Notes under the pieces: generated by a model
Seen by the model: the letters and a program-made list of their open reading frames with translations, nothing else
Told to the model about the DNA's origin: nothing
The model's database searches: none
Part shown: in pieces, positions 15,419-24,037 of the stretch
Numbering within the stretch: the first letter of the stretch is position 1
Layout of the letters: every line of letters starts with the position of its first letter
Source: an uncultured Clostridia bacterium
Lineage (GTDB): Bacteria; Bacillota; Clostridia; Oscillospirales; Ruminococcaceae
Direction of reading: 5' to 3'
DNA: 64,000 bases
Assembly: GCA_937906945.1 (NCBI GenBank)
Contig: CALCUE010000026.1
Location: 189,384 to 253,383, forward strand
Program-made: the position numbers and the translations under genes

Positions 15419-15850
15419 ATCTGCGATTTGGGTACTGAGGAACTCGGCCACATGGAAATGATCTGCGCCATTGTCCATCAGTTGACACGAGGTCTTTCCA
15501 TGGAGGAAATCAAGGAAAGCGGCTTTGCTCCCTATTTTGCCGACCATACCACAGGTATTTATCCGGTTGACGCCAGCGGTGTACCCTTTTCCGCCGCGAC
15601 AATTCAATCTACCGGTGATCCTATCGCCGATCTGCATGAGGACCTCGCCGCTGAACAGAAAGCACGGATCACCTATGACAACATCCTGCTTCTGGCTGAT
15701 GATCCCGACGTTCGTGACGCCATCAAATTTCTTCGGGAACGGGAAATCGTTCACTATCAGCGTTTTGGCGAAAGTCTGGAACACGTGCTCGACGGTCTCA
15801 ACTGCAAAAACTACTACGCTTTTAATCCGGCTTTTCAGCCCAAACCTTAA
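15419..15850 (+). pseudogene. cotJC: 3' fragment of cotJC-type manganese catalase
   Basis: From about 15422 the frame reads as the C-terminal three quarters of a CotJC/manganese-catalase protein: CDLGTEELGHMEM, IYPVDASGVPF, DPIADLHEDLAAEQKARIT, FLREREIVHYQRFGESL, and a YAFNPAFQ end. The family's first 45-50 residues, including the first metal ligand helix, are missing, and the sequence before 15419 does not match the family. The gene was split by element insertion or by an assembly join. CotJC is a spore-coat-associated protein, so the host lineage forms or formed spores. Confidence 0.85.
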
Positions 15851-15851
15851 C

Positions 15852-15885
15852 AAAAAGGAACAGCCGATCCCGGCTGTTCCTTTTT
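15852..15885. terminator. Bidirectional terminator between cotJC and the GTPase-nuclease gene
   Basis: AAAAAGGAACAGCCG is paired with CGGCTGTTCCTTTTT around a 4-nt loop. The A-tract and T-tract on both sides serve both converging genes. Confidence 0.9.
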
Positions 15886-18481
15886 AGTTCTTTATTTTCT
15901 CGAAGGGATGAAAATGTCCCGTTTTACAGCGTTCCTCGATGGTCTTCTCAATGTGCTTTTCGACCCAGTCGATCTCCTCCCGGAATTCGTTGGCCGACAT
16001 TCGGAGAACTCCGGATCGCAATGCCGCTACCTGGATCAGGTTGTCCGAAGTGACCACTTTGACCGAGTCATTTTTTCCGATCTCTTCGATCAGTTTTTCG
16101 ATATACATATCACCGGTCTCATTTTCTTTCGTATAGACAACATGGATCCCATGATAATCAAAACGTTCTCCCTCGTTCCCTTTCACTTTATATCCATCGA
16201 AAACGAGTACCAGTTCGCATTCCCGATAACCCCGGTAGTTGCTCAGAATATCCATCAGCATATGACGGGCCCCATCAAAGTTCTCATCCGAAAAGCGTTT
16301 CAGACCCTCCCACGAAAAAATGACGTTATACCCATCTACAATAAAATATTCCTTTTTGTTTTTCCCTGTTTCTTTTGTCGGCTTGGGAATATCCATAATG
16401 GCTGAAGTGGAATATTGCCGCCGTTTAATGGGGCCGAATTCCCGTTCCATAATGGCTTCCAGCTCTTTTTCATCGAGATTCAGGTTTCGCTTAAAAACCT
16501 TAACGTCCATCAGATGGGGAATTCCGTCTTTTGTATCAAACGTCACACCACTGGTAACGTGCATATATTTTTCGACTTCGTTCCACTTGATAATGGTACC
16601 GGAACCGTGGGAACAAAAGACAGAATCCGGTGTGTTGGCAAGATCACTCTCCGGATCATAGTCATAGAAGTCCATGACCTCCGCCTCATTATGGCAGGGG
16701 GCGTAGCCATCGGAAAGGCAATTCAGGTGGCCTTTCCCTTTTGTATAGGTCACCACTTCTTTCGCGTAGGAACGCATTTCCGAAACCGGTGCTCTTCCTC
16801 GAAGAAAAGCCATTTCCCCCACCAGTTCCGGCGCCGAAAACGTACCAGACATATTTTGAATATCGCTGATTGCCCGACCGATTTGATCCGCAGGGATTTC
16901 CAACGTAAACGCGTAATAAGGCTCCAAAAGAACATTTTTGGCCTTCATCAAACCTTGCCGAAGCGCCCGATAGGTTGCCTGCCGAAAATCTCCTCCTTCG
17001 GTGTGTTTTACATGAGCACGTCCGGCAATGAGCGTTATTTTTACGTCCGTAAGTTGAGCACCGATGAGCACGCCCCGGTGTGTTTTCTCCATGAGATGTG
17101 TCAAAACCAGACGCTGCCAGTTTTTGTCCAGAATTTCCTCCCGACATTTGGACTCGATCACAAGGCCGCTGCCCGGCTCACCCGGTTCCAGAAGAAGATG
17201 GACTTCGGCGTAATGGCGAAGCGGCTCAAAATGTCCCACTCCTTCTACCGGCGACAAAATAGTTTCTTTATATATAATTTTTCCTTCGTCATAAGAAATT
17301 TCAATGCCGAAACGTTCCCAGACAAGGCGGCGAAAAATTTCCGCCTGGATTTCTCCCATCAGGTGCACGCAAATTTCTTCCGTAACCGGATCCCATTCGA
17401 TAGAAAGTTGGGGTTCTTCCTCTTCCAAAAGGCGGGCTTTCAGCAGGAACTCCTGCTTCCCGATTTCTTTCGGAAGTCTCACTTGATAGACGATGACCGG
17501 CTCCAAAAGCGGTTCAAAACTTTCTTTCTCATCGCCGAGATACTGTCCCGGTACTGTTCTCGTCAGTCCCAACACGGCACATACGCTGCCTGCCGTGGCT
17601 TCTTCCGCGGTTTCGAACTTCGCCCCGGAATAAAAACGGATCATGTGAATTTTTTCTTCCAGGCTTTCGTCCATTTCCGCTGTCTTATAGGAAATCAAGG
17701 ATTTGACTTTTATGGAACCGCCAAGAATTTTCAAATAAGTCAGGCGGTTTCCGGACGGATCATGGGCAATTTTAAAAACTTTCGCGGAAAATTCCTCCGG
17801 ATATAGCGGAGAAACCGTATAGTTTTCCAAACCCGTCATCAATTCGGAAACGCCTTCCATTCGAAGCGCCGCCCCGAAAAAACAAGGGAAAACCTTTCTC
17901 TCTGAAATAAGCGTCTGGATCTTTTCCCTTTTAACTTCGCCTTTTTCCAGATAATCCTCCATGGCTTTTTCGTCACAGAGCGCGATTTCCTCCGAAAATG
18001 CTCCATCCGAAACGGAAAAATCCACACAGTTTTCCGAAAGCCTCGTTTTTAGTGACCGCATCAAAAATTCCCGGTTTGTATCCTCCAAGTCCATTTTGTT
18101 GACAAAAAGAAAGACCGGAATATGATAACGCTGAAGAAGTTTCCAAAGAGTTTCCGTATGGGGCTGTACCCCATCCCTGGCGCTGATGATCAGAATCGCA
18201 TAATCCAAAACCTGCAAGGTGCGCTCCATTTCGGCGGAAAAATCGACGTGACCGGGCGTATCCAAAAGCGTCATTTCAAGGTCGTTCCAACGCAAAATCG
18301 CCTGTTTGGAAAAAATGGTGATGCCTCGTTCCCTCTCCAGAGGATCGTTATCCAAAAAGGCGTCTTTATTATCCACTCGTCCGAGCTTTTTAATTTTTCC
18401 GCTTTGATATAGCATGGCTTCGGAAAGAGTCGTCTTTCCAGCGTCCACGTGGGCCAACATTCCGATTACTAGCTTCTTCAT
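15884..18481 (-). CDS. TetM-like ribosomal GTPase fused to a Rae1/YacP-type NYN nuclease
   Basis: The first roughly 690 residues are an EF-G/TetM-type translational GTPase: HVDAGKTT at 11-18, ERGITI near 51, DTPGH at 74-78, NKMD at 128-131, then domains II to V. A linker leads to a C-terminal NYN domain (about 712-865) with the acidic residues of the PIN-like fold in VDGYNVI, LVFDGYK, ETGDMYIE and VVTSDN. Rae1 (YacP) of Bacillus is a ribosome-associated endonuclease that cuts mRNA in the A site, which is also where TetM-type factors bind. The fusion therefore may deliver a nuclease to stalled ribosomes. Drug resistance is possible but less likely. It has its own promoter after the rqcH terminator. 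Confidence 0.9.
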   Translation of the reverse strand: MKKLVIGMLAHVDAGKTTLSEAMLYQSGKIKKLGRVDNKDAFLDNDPLERERGITIFSKQAILRWNDLEMTLLDTPGHVDFSAEMERTLQVLDYAILIISARDGVQPHTETLWKLLQRYHIPVFLFVNKMDLEDTNREFLMRSLKTRLSENCVDFSVSDGAFSEEIALCDEKAMEDYLEKGEVKREKIQTLISERKVFPCFFGAALRMEGVSELMTGLENYTVSPLYPEEFSAKVFKIAHDPSGNRLTYLKILGGSIKVKSLISYKTAEMDESLEEKIHMIRFYSGAKFETAEEATAGSVCAVLGLTRTVPGQYLGDEKESFEPLLEPVIVYQVRLPKEIGKQEFLLKARLLEEEEPQLSIEWDPVTEEICVHLMGEIQAEIFRRLVWERFGIEISYDEGKIIYKETILSPVEGVGHFEPLRHYAEVHLLLEPGEPGSGLVIESKCREEILDKNWQRLVLTHLMEKTHRGVLIGAQLTDVKITLIAGRAHVKHTEGGDFRQATYRALRQGLMKAKNVLLEPYYAFTLEIPADQIGRAISDIQNMSGTFSAPELVGEMAFLRGRAPVSEMRSYAKEVVTYTKGKGHLNCLSDGYAPCHNEAEVMDFYDYDPESDLANTPDSVFCSHGSGTIIKWNEVEKYMHVTSGVTFDTKDGIPHLMDVKVFKRNLNLDEKELEAIMEREFGPIKRRQYSTSAIMDIPKPTKETGKNKKEYFIVDGYNVIFSWEGLKRFSDENFDGARHMLMDILSNYRGYRECELVLVFDGYKVKGNEGERFDYHGIHVVYTKENETGDMYIEKLIEEIGKNDSVKVVTSDNLIQVAALRSGVLRMSANEFREEIDWVEKHIEKTIEERCKTGHFHPFEKIKN

Positions 18482-18513
18482 AAATCCGTTCGCTTTCCTG
18501 TGTTATGAATAAT

Positions 18514-18519
18514 ATTATA
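18514..18519 (-). promoter_or_regulatory. -10 box of the GTPase-nuclease gene
   Basis: TATAAT lies on the minus strand about 33 bp upstream of the ATG, with AGGAAAG as ribosome binding site in between. No clear -35 is seen at 17 bp. Confidence 0.5.
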
Positions 18520-18543
18520 TCATACTTTTCCTTTTTTGTATAG

Positions 18544-18570
18544 AAAAAGCCCTTTCCCAAGGGCTTTTCT
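18544..18570 (-). terminator. Terminator after rqcH
   Basis: The stem AGCCCTT/AAGGGCT is followed on the minus strand by TTTTTCT. It separates rqcH from the GTPase-nuclease gene. Confidence 0.85.
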
Positions 18571-18571
18571 T

Positions 18572-20317
18572 TTAATTAAAATAATTTTCGTACTGGGCCG
18601 GACGGACGTAGGCTGTCTTATAATGCTCATAAACCGCTTTTCCCGGCGCGGCTCCGGAAGGTTTTTTCACATTCCGAATCTCGGTATAGTCCACCGCCAC
18701 CAGCGACGAATCCCGTCCTTTTGAGTTATAGGCGGCGATCAGCGCCGCTTCGGCGATGGTGGATTCCGGCACATCCCGTCCTTCCGTAACGACTATTGTA
18801 TGGGAACCATGGATCTTCTGCGTATGGAACCAAAGGTCGTTTTTTCTGCTGTCTTTAAATGTGAGCTTGTCGTTCTGCAGGTTGTTTCTTCCGCAAAGAA
18901 TTTTGAACCCATCGGTGGAAACGTATTCTTTCGGGGCCAATTTAATCGGTTTCTGATTGCGTTGCCGGTGGTTTTTCAGATAACCCTGACCGACTAATTC
19001 ATCCCGTAACGAAAGAACCTCATCTTCCGTTCTTGCCCTTGTCAGAAGGTCAAAAACGGACTCAATATAGGAAAGCTCCTCCTCGCCTTTTTCAATGAAC
19101 TTTCTCAGCATCCGCTCCGCCGTATCCGCTTTGCGATATTCGGTGAAATAGTGCTGGGCATTTTGAATGGGCGTCAGTCTCGGATCCAGCTTGACCTCCG
19201 TCGGCTCATTATTATCATAATAATTTTCCAAAATAACGGAACTCATTCCTTTTTCCATCTGATAAAGATTGGCCTGAATGAGTTCGCCTTTTACCCGAAG
19301 GATATCCCGTTCCGTGGAACGGGCCAATTCCTGGCGCTGAATGTCCAGTTTTCGGGACAGTCTGTCCACAAGGTTCATCACAAAGCGGAACAGATCGCCG
19401 GAACGCTGCTTCATCCGATCCGCTCCGGACCGATCGGCATAATACCGATCCAGCATCGTGCTGCAGGAATCATAGAGCTTTACCGTCATTGATTCGCCAT
19501 ATTGTTTGACCGGAAGGAAGGTAAAATCGACCGGTGTTCCGTTTTCATCGAGTACCATATAAGGTAACGCTTCCTGATTTCGCACGGTATCCGCCAGTTT
19601 TTCCACCGTTTCCGTCAGTTTTTCCTGTTCTTCCGGTGTCAAATCATGGACCGTTTTGTCCTGTGTCCCAGTCACCGTTTCGGAAATTTCCCGGCAGACA
19701 ATGGGTGAAACACCGTCCAGATGCTCCATTAAAGCTTTCGAAAGCGGAATGTCCCGACCGCCTGAAAGCCGCTCCAAAAATACTTCTTTATTCAGGTTCA
19801 AAGTATCCAGTTTATTTTGGGACGGCGGAAAAACGTAGCTCATCCCGGGCATGACCTGCCGGACACTGGACATATCCGCTGTCACCCGCTTGATGGAGTC
19901 AATGATTTTTCCATCGTTTCCGATCAAAATAATATTGCTGTGGCGTCCCATGATCTCTACGGCCAGTTTCAAAACGACCGGATCGCCCAATTCATTGTAA
20001 GTGGAAAAAGAAAAATGCAAAAGCCTCTCCAACCCAAACTGTTCAATGGCGATCAGTTTCGCTCCACTCAAATGTTTTCGCATCAGCATACAGAACATGG
20101 GCGGCGCTTTGGGATTATCAATCGCGCTTTCGGTAAAATGGACACGCGGCGCCGACGCGGAAGCGGAAAAAAGCAGTTTTCCCGTTCCCCCGTTCCAACG
20201 AAGCGCCATGATCAGTTCTTCTCGGGAAGGCTGGTGGATTTTATCCACTCTTGCTCCGATCAGCGTTTTCTCCATCTCTTTTTTGAGCATGCTCAAAAAA
20301 ATGCCATCTAAAGCCAA
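18572..20317 (-). CDS. rqcH: RqcH (NFACT family) ribosome quality control factor
   Basis: The 581-residue protein is a full-length bacterial NFACT protein. It has the N-terminal MALDGIFL start and MLMRKHLSGAK segment, a long coiled-coil middle (about 290-430), and the C-terminal NFACT-R domain (FKILCGRNNLQNDKLTF, DLWFHTQKIHGSHTIV). RqcH binds 50S subunits carrying stalled nascent chains and directs alanine tailing. It was once annotated as fibronectin-binding protein FbpA. It follows the Nif3-like gene by 14 bp and trmK beyond that, so it is probably the last gene of that operon. Confidence 0.92.
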   Translation of the reverse strand: MALDGIFLSMLKKEMEKTLIGARVDKIHQPSREELIMALRWNGGTGKLLFSASASAPRVHFTESAIDNPKAPPMFCMLMRKHLSGAKLIAIEQFGLERLLHFSFSTYNELGDPVVLKLAVEIMGRHSNIILIGNDGKIIDSIKRVTADMSSVRQVMPGMSYVFPPSQNKLDTLNLNKEVFLERLSGGRDIPLSKALMEHLDGVSPIVCREISETVTGTQDKTVHDLTPEEQEKLTETVEKLADTVRNQEALPYMVLDENGTPVDFTFLPVKQYGESMTVKLYDSCSTMLDRYYADRSGADRMKQRSGDLFRFVMNLVDRLSRKLDIQRQELARSTERDILRVKGELIQANLYQMEKGMSSVILENYYDNNEPTEVKLDPRLTPIQNAQHYFTEYRKADTAERMLRKFIEKGEEELSYIESVFDLLTRARTEDEVLSLRDELVGQGYLKNHRQRNQKPIKLAPKEYVSTDGFKILCGRNNLQNDKLTFKDSRKNDLWFHTQKIHGSHTIVVTEGRDVPESTIAEAALIAAYNSKGRDSSLVAVDYTEIRNVKKPSGAAPGKAVYEHYKTAYVRPAQYENYFN

Positions 20318-20331
20318 GGATTTTCACCTCT

Positions 20332-21096
20332 TTACTTTGCCCAATATTCGGCCGGGTCAGCCGAATCCTTCGACAACAGGATTTCAGTGTCCGAAAAGTG
20401 TTCCGCCAACCGTTTGGCAAGCGGTTCCATCGCCGGATTTTCCGTCGCGAAATGTCCGGCGTCCAAAACGCAAAAATTTTTCCGTTTCATTTCGATCCAG
20501 AAACTGTGTTTGATGTTTCCGGTCACATAGGCATCGGCACCGGCCCTTATAGCGTCTTCAAAGAAATCTTCTCCGGCACCGCCGCAAACCGTCACCGTAC
20601 GGATCGGTTTTTGCGCCGCTATATATTTAATGCCGCCGACCTTGAGTTTTTCTGCCACATAAGCGACAAAATCCTCGCAGGAAAGAGGCTTTTTCAATTT
20701 TCCCACACGGAGGACACCCAATTCATCGCCACCGTTTTGGATATCGGAAAGCTCCAAAGCCATCGCCAGACAGTCGCTGACGCCGTTTTCCGCTACATCC
20801 AGACAAGTATGGGAACTGATGATCCCGATGCCCTTTTGCGCTGCCAGAAAGGCAATGCTGTCCGGATGGATCTCTTTCATGGCGCGAAAGATAACAGGAT
20901 GATGTGTAATAATCAGTTCCGCGCCAACTCTCTCCGCTTCTTCCAACACCGCCAATGTCGCATCCAACGCCACCAGAACTTTTTTGACCTCTTTTTCTCC
21001 GTCGCCGACCAGAAAGCCCGAATTATCCCACGGTTCCTGTTTAGAAAACGGCGCGATTTCATCCATAAAATGATAAAAATCCAAAATTTTGCTCAT
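20332..21096 (-). CDS. Nif3-like dinuclear metal centre protein
   Basis: The 254-residue protein belongs to the Nif3/YqfO (DUF34) family. Metal-ligand motifs are seen in LIITHHPVIF (residues about 59-68), SSHTCLDVAENGVSD, and DAGHFATEN near the C-terminus; the conserved CGGAGEDF lies in between. Family members form hexamers with two metal ions per subunit. Their in vivo reaction is debated, with GTP cyclohydrolase-like or metal-chaperone roles proposed. It overlaps trmK by 4 bp, an arrangement conserved in Firmicutes. It lacks the inserted domain seen in the longer YqfO proteins. Confidence 0.92.
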   Translation of the reverse strand: MSKILDFYHFMDEIAPFSKQEPWDNSGFLVGDGEKEVKKVLVALDATLAVLEEAERVGAELIITHHPVIFRAMKEIHPDSIAFLAAQKGIGIISSHTCLDVAENGVSDCLAMALELSDIQNGGDELGVLRVGKLKKPLSCEDFVAYVAEKLKVGGIKYIAAQKPIRTVTVCGGAGEDFFEDAIRAGADAYVTGNIKHSFWIEMKRKNFCVLDAGHFATENPAMEPLAKRLAEHFSDTEILLSKDSADPAEYWAK

Positions 21097-21791
21097 AGCT
21101 CGTTCTCCATCTCATCGGCCTGTTCTTCGATCATATCCGCGAGGCTCAAATGGTGCAGAGCGCTGTTTTTCCCCGCTGTGGAACGCATCAAGCCTTCCGC
21201 GACGCTACGCTGGATTTTGGCTTGCCAACGAAGGTATTTGACAGCCGCTTCACTGGGATGACGAGGCAATTCCCCCGTAATCGTATAGATTTCATCCGGC
21301 TTTTCTCCCTCGTTATCATAGTATACGCTCAGAATGGTGTAAAGATGGCCTTCCACCTCGACCGCTTCTTCCGCATCGATCCGGAAACCCTCTTCCGAAA
21401 GCCAACGACGAAGCATATCGGCCCGGGACATCGGCTGAAGGATCAGGTGGACCCGCTCACTTTTCACCCAAGAGCCACGCTCCAGAATGCCGATGATCGT
21501 CTCACCACCCATTCCGCAAATGGTGATCTCCTCGATTTCTTTCGCGGGAAGTCCTTCTAATCCATCCGCCAACCGGGTTTCGATCCGATTTTGCAGACCC
21601 ATTTCCTCAATCAGATTTTTCGCCGCCTGAAGCGGTTTTTCGTTGATATCCGTCGCGTAAGCCCTTTTGCATACGCCACTCTCCACAAGATAGCAAACCA
21701 GATAGCCATGGTCCGTTCCCACATCGGCAACAACCGTATCTTCTTTTACAAATTTTGCCGCTGTGGTCAGGCGCAGATCCAATTTATCCAA
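21093..21791 (-). CDS. trmK: tRNA (adenine22-N1)-methyltransferase TrmK
   Basis: The 232-residue protein has a class I SAM fold with motif I VADVGTDHGYL (residues about 22-32), the acidic ATDIN after it, and ICGMGGETI, a TrmK hallmark around 91-99. A C-terminal helical coiled-coil of about 70 residues ends the protein. It methylates N1 of A22 in Firmicute tRNAs. The tight coupling to the Nif3-like gene supports the call. Confidence 0.92.
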   Translation of the reverse strand: MDKLDLRLTTAAKFVKEDTVVADVGTDHGYLVCYLVESGVCKRAYATDINEKPLQAAKNLIEEMGLQNRIETRLADGLEGLPAKEIEEITICGMGGETIIGILERGSWVKSERVHLILQPMSRADMLRRWLSEEGFRIDAEEAVEVEGHLYTILSVYYDNEGEKPDEIYTITGELPRHPSEAAVKYLRWQAKIQRSVAEGLMRSTAGKNSALHHLSLADMIEEQADEMENEL

Positions 21792-21818
21792 AACAGTTTC
21801 CTCACTTTATACAAATCG

Positions 21819-21847
21819 ACGGCAGCCACAAGTTTTGCGGCTGCCGT
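21819..21847 (-). terminator. Hairpin between the DUF1858 gene and trmK
   Basis: A perfect 9-bp stem ACGGCAGCC/GGCTGCCGT lies just after the DUF1858 stop on the minus strand. The T-run after it is weak. Confidence 0.5.
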
Positions 21848-21855
21848 AGTGGTTC

Positions 21856-22062
21856 TTATTTATTGGCAAAATAAGCGTTGATCTTCTCAACCATCTCTTC
21901 ACAATCGACACCGTGTACCGCGCAGGCATCCTCGATGCTCTCTCCACGGGAAGCCGGACATCCCAGGCAATGCATACCCATCGCGAAGAAAAACTCAGCC
22001 GTTCCTTTATCGTAATCGAGAACCTCTCCCACCAGGGAATCTTTTGTGACTTTATATTCCAT
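21856..22062 (-). CDS. DUF1858 domain protein
   Basis: The 68-residue protein reads as one DUF1858 domain with the CLGCPASRGESIEDAC core, in which the CxxC pair is typical. The domain occurs alone or attached to hybrid-cluster and redox proteins and is thought to act in redox or cluster chemistry; no activity is proven. The ATG at 22062 is chosen over one 75 bp upstream because AAAGGAG stands 7-8 bases before it. Confidence 0.85.
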   Translation of the reverse strand: MEYKVTKDSLVGEVLDYDKGTAEFFFAMGMHCLGCPASRGESIEDACAVHGVDCEEMVEKINAYFANK

Positions 22063-22158
22063 TTTAAACGCTCCTTTTATTTTTATAATTCTATTATAAT
22101 TCGCCGGAAAGGTTTTTTCAAGTTTTATCTTACCCAAATACCGGCAAAAAATCCAATT

Positions 22159-22803
22159 TTACGGTTTTTCCTCCATTTTTGAGGCGGAGGGACAGATCTC
22201 TTTCATCGCGCATTTTTCGCATTGAGGGCGTCTGGCGATGCAAACCGCCCTACCATGTAAGACGGTGCGATGGCAAAAATCATTGGACTCTTGGGGATCC
22301 AAAAGCTCCCTCAGCTCTTTTTCACATTTCAAAGGGTCTTTTGTTGTGGTAAGCCCCAAAAGATTGGTAATACGGATACAATGGGTATCACAGACAACCG
22401 CCGGTTTTTTATAAATGTCACCGACCACAAGGTTGGCCGTCTTCCGGCCTACACCGGGAAGTTTGATCAGCTCTTCCACCGTGTCTGGAACAACACCGCC
22501 GTAATCCCGTACAAGAATTTTACAGGTCTCTGAAATATCATGTGCCTTCGTTTTGAAAAATCCGCAGGAATGGATGATGTCACTGATATCCTGTTCCTCG
22601 GCTTCCGCTAACGCCTCCAACGTCGGATATTTTCCGAAAAGCACCGGCGTTACCAAATTGACTCTGGCGTCCGTGCACTGCGCTGAAAGCCTGGTAGCAA
22701 TCAAAAGTTCATAGGGTTTTGTATATTCCAGCGAGCACACCGCGCCCGGATATTCTTTTTTCAGAAGCTCCACCGCTTTGGCGGCTATTTCTTTTTTATC
22801 CAA
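22159..22803 (-). CDS. nth: Endonuclease III
   Basis: The 214-residue protein is a complete Nth. It has the helix-hairpin-helix LPGVGRKTANLVVGD (about 113-127) ending in the catalytic region, the catalytic aspartate in VCDTHC, and the C-terminal 4Fe-4S loop with Cys spacing C-x6-C-x2-C-x5-C. It removes oxidised pyrimidines in base excision repair. It is followed by the DUF1858 gene after a gap of about 96 bp and preceded closely by the PTS gene (12 bp), so the two may share a transcript. Confidence 0.95.
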   Translation of the reverse strand: MDKKEIAAKAVELLKKEYPGAVCSLEYTKPYELLIATRLSAQCTDARVNLVTPVLFGKYPTLEALAEAEEQDISDIIHSCGFFKTKAHDISETCKILVRDYGGVVPDTVEELIKLPGVGRKTANLVVGDIYKKPAVVCDTHCIRITNLLGLTTTKDPLKCEKELRELLDPQESNDFCHRTVLHGRAVCIARRPQCEKCAMKEICPSASKMEEKP

Positions 22804-22815
22804 ACTGACTCTCCC

Positions 22816-23898
22816 TCATTCCGATAATTTAAGATCCTGATCAGTAAGCCAACCTAATTTTTTCATTCCATAATAGAAAACGTAGGACAGAACGCCGGGC
22901 AAGACAAAACAGCAAACAAGAATACCGACCCACATATCGGTTCCGCCCTCCATAGCGGCCAGAACACCAAGCGGACCCACTAAACCACAGGTACCCATGC
23001 CAGCAGAAACACCGGTACACTTCAGACCGAACACCATGGTACTGATTGGACCACACACAGCCGCCGCCAGCGTCGGCGGAATCCATATCTGCGGTTTCTT
23101 TAAGATATTTCCCATCTGGAGCATGGAGGTCCCAAGCCCCTGAGCGAAAAATCCACCCCAACCATTGGCCGCGAAGCTGATGACCGCGAAACCGACCATC
23201 TGAGCGCAGCAACCGGCTGTCGCCGCGCCACCGGCAATGCCGCTGATCCCTATCATCGCGCAGATAGCCGCCGACGAGATTGGAAGAGTCAGAATCATAC
23301 CGACCACAACGGCAATAATAATTCCCATAAAGAACGGTTCCATTTCCGTCGCCGTATTAATAAAATCGCCGATGTAATACATAATATAAGCTACCGCCGG
23401 GCAAACCAGCCTCGCTACCGCATAGCCGACAAGAATCGTAACCGTCGGCGTTACCAGAATATCAACTTTCGTCTTTTTAGAGACGAGCATCCCGATTTCC
23501 ACTGCCACGATGACAGCGATAAAAGAACCGGCCGGACCCGCTGTATAGCTGATGGTACTTTCGTTTGACAACACGATCGACGCACCCAGTGAATAAGAAA
23601 GACTTCCTACCGCGGCGCAGGAGAACATGACCAACGGGTCCGCTTTCAGTGAATACGCGATAGCCACTCCAATAGCCATTCCCGAAGCTCCTTGCGCGAA
23701 GGTTTTCATTTCCGTGAAAAAGAAGCCGATTTTGTTTAGAAACGGGACGGCAACATACTGCTCTCCCAAATAAGTACCAATCGTGCCAAAAATGGTACCG
23801 ATTAAAAGAGACGCAAAAAGTCCAAGCGCCATGGCCGACATGGCGTCCATGAAATATTTTTTGGCATATTTTTTTATAAGTTCCATATTCTCCCCCAT
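22816..23898 (-). CDS. PTS_EIIC_2-type membrane permease
   Basis: The 360-residue protein has about ten membrane segments with many Gly/Ala-rich stretches, as in the PTS transporter subunit IIC family PF13303. The substrate is unknown, and no IIA, IIB or HPr gene is adjacent. It has its own promoter. The start could be the first ATG (23898) or the fourth codon after it (23886); both have purine-rich sites (AAAGGGG and GGGGGAG). It runs into nth. Confidence 0.8.
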   Translation of the reverse strand: MGENMELIKKYAKKYFMDAMSAMALGLFASLLIGTIFGTIGTYLGEQYVAVPFLNKIGFFFTEMKTFAQGASGMAIGVAIAYSLKADPLVMFSCAAVGSLSYSLGASIVLSNESTISYTAGPAGSFIAVIVAVEIGMLVSKKTKVDILVTPTVTILVGYAVARLVCPAVAYIMYYIGDFINTATEMEPFFMGIIIAVVVGMILTLPISSAAICAMIGISGIAGGAATAGCCAQMVGFAVISFAANGWGGFFAQGLGTSMLQMGNILKKPQIWIPPTLAAAVCGPISTMVFGLKCTGVSAGMGTCGLVGPLGVLAAMEGGTDMWVGILVCCFVLPGVLSYVFYYGMKKLGWLTDQDLKLSE

Positions 23899-23920
23899 TT
23901 CCCCTTTATTTTCCCCTACA

Positions 23921-23949
23921 ACTATATCACATCTTTCTTTTTAATGCAA
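23921..23949 (-). promoter_or_regulatory. Promoter of the PTS IIC gene
   Basis: On the minus strand TTGCAT (23944-23949) and TATAGT (23921-23926) are separated by 17 bp, 23 bp before the start codon. Confidence 0.65.
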
Positions 23950-24002
23950 AATATTTTCATAAAATCTATGCGGGAATTAAGAGAAATATATCGCATACTA
24001 CT

Positions 24003-24037
24003 AAAAAAGCGATGACGGATTCCGTCATCGCTTTTTT
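24003..24037. terminator. Terminator of the ABC transporter operon
   Basis: A perfect stem pairs AAAAAAGCGATGACGGA with its complement, giving T6 on the minus strand right at the end of the ATPase gene. It can act in both directions. Confidence 0.92.

Larger units (their letters stand above)
1..15420. mobile_element. End of an integrated mobile element (ICE- or plasmid-like) carrying a defence island
   Basis: This stretch holds a RepA-like initiator, a ParB-like protein, TnpV, a zinc-ribbon protein, AbrB- and XRE-type regulators, a type I restriction system and Kiwa. These are typical cargo of clostridial conjugative or mobilisable elements. Its right edge is placed where recognisable cotJC coding sequence begins near 15422, because only the 3' part of that gene remains. 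The left edge is outside the window. No integrase, relaxase or transposase is visible here, so the class of element is inferred and the exact att site is not resolved. Confidence 0.7.

Noticed and set aside
16415..17806. A 463-codon plus-strand frame inside the GTPase-nuclease gene
   Set aside because: It is antisense to the conserved GTPase domains and shows no recognisable motif.
15884..18481. Plain tetracycline resistance gene of the tet(M) type
   Set aside because: The GTPase part is TetM-like, but the nuclease fusion, chromosomal position beside housekeeping genes and divergence from the conserved Tet loops make a ribosome-rescue role more likely.
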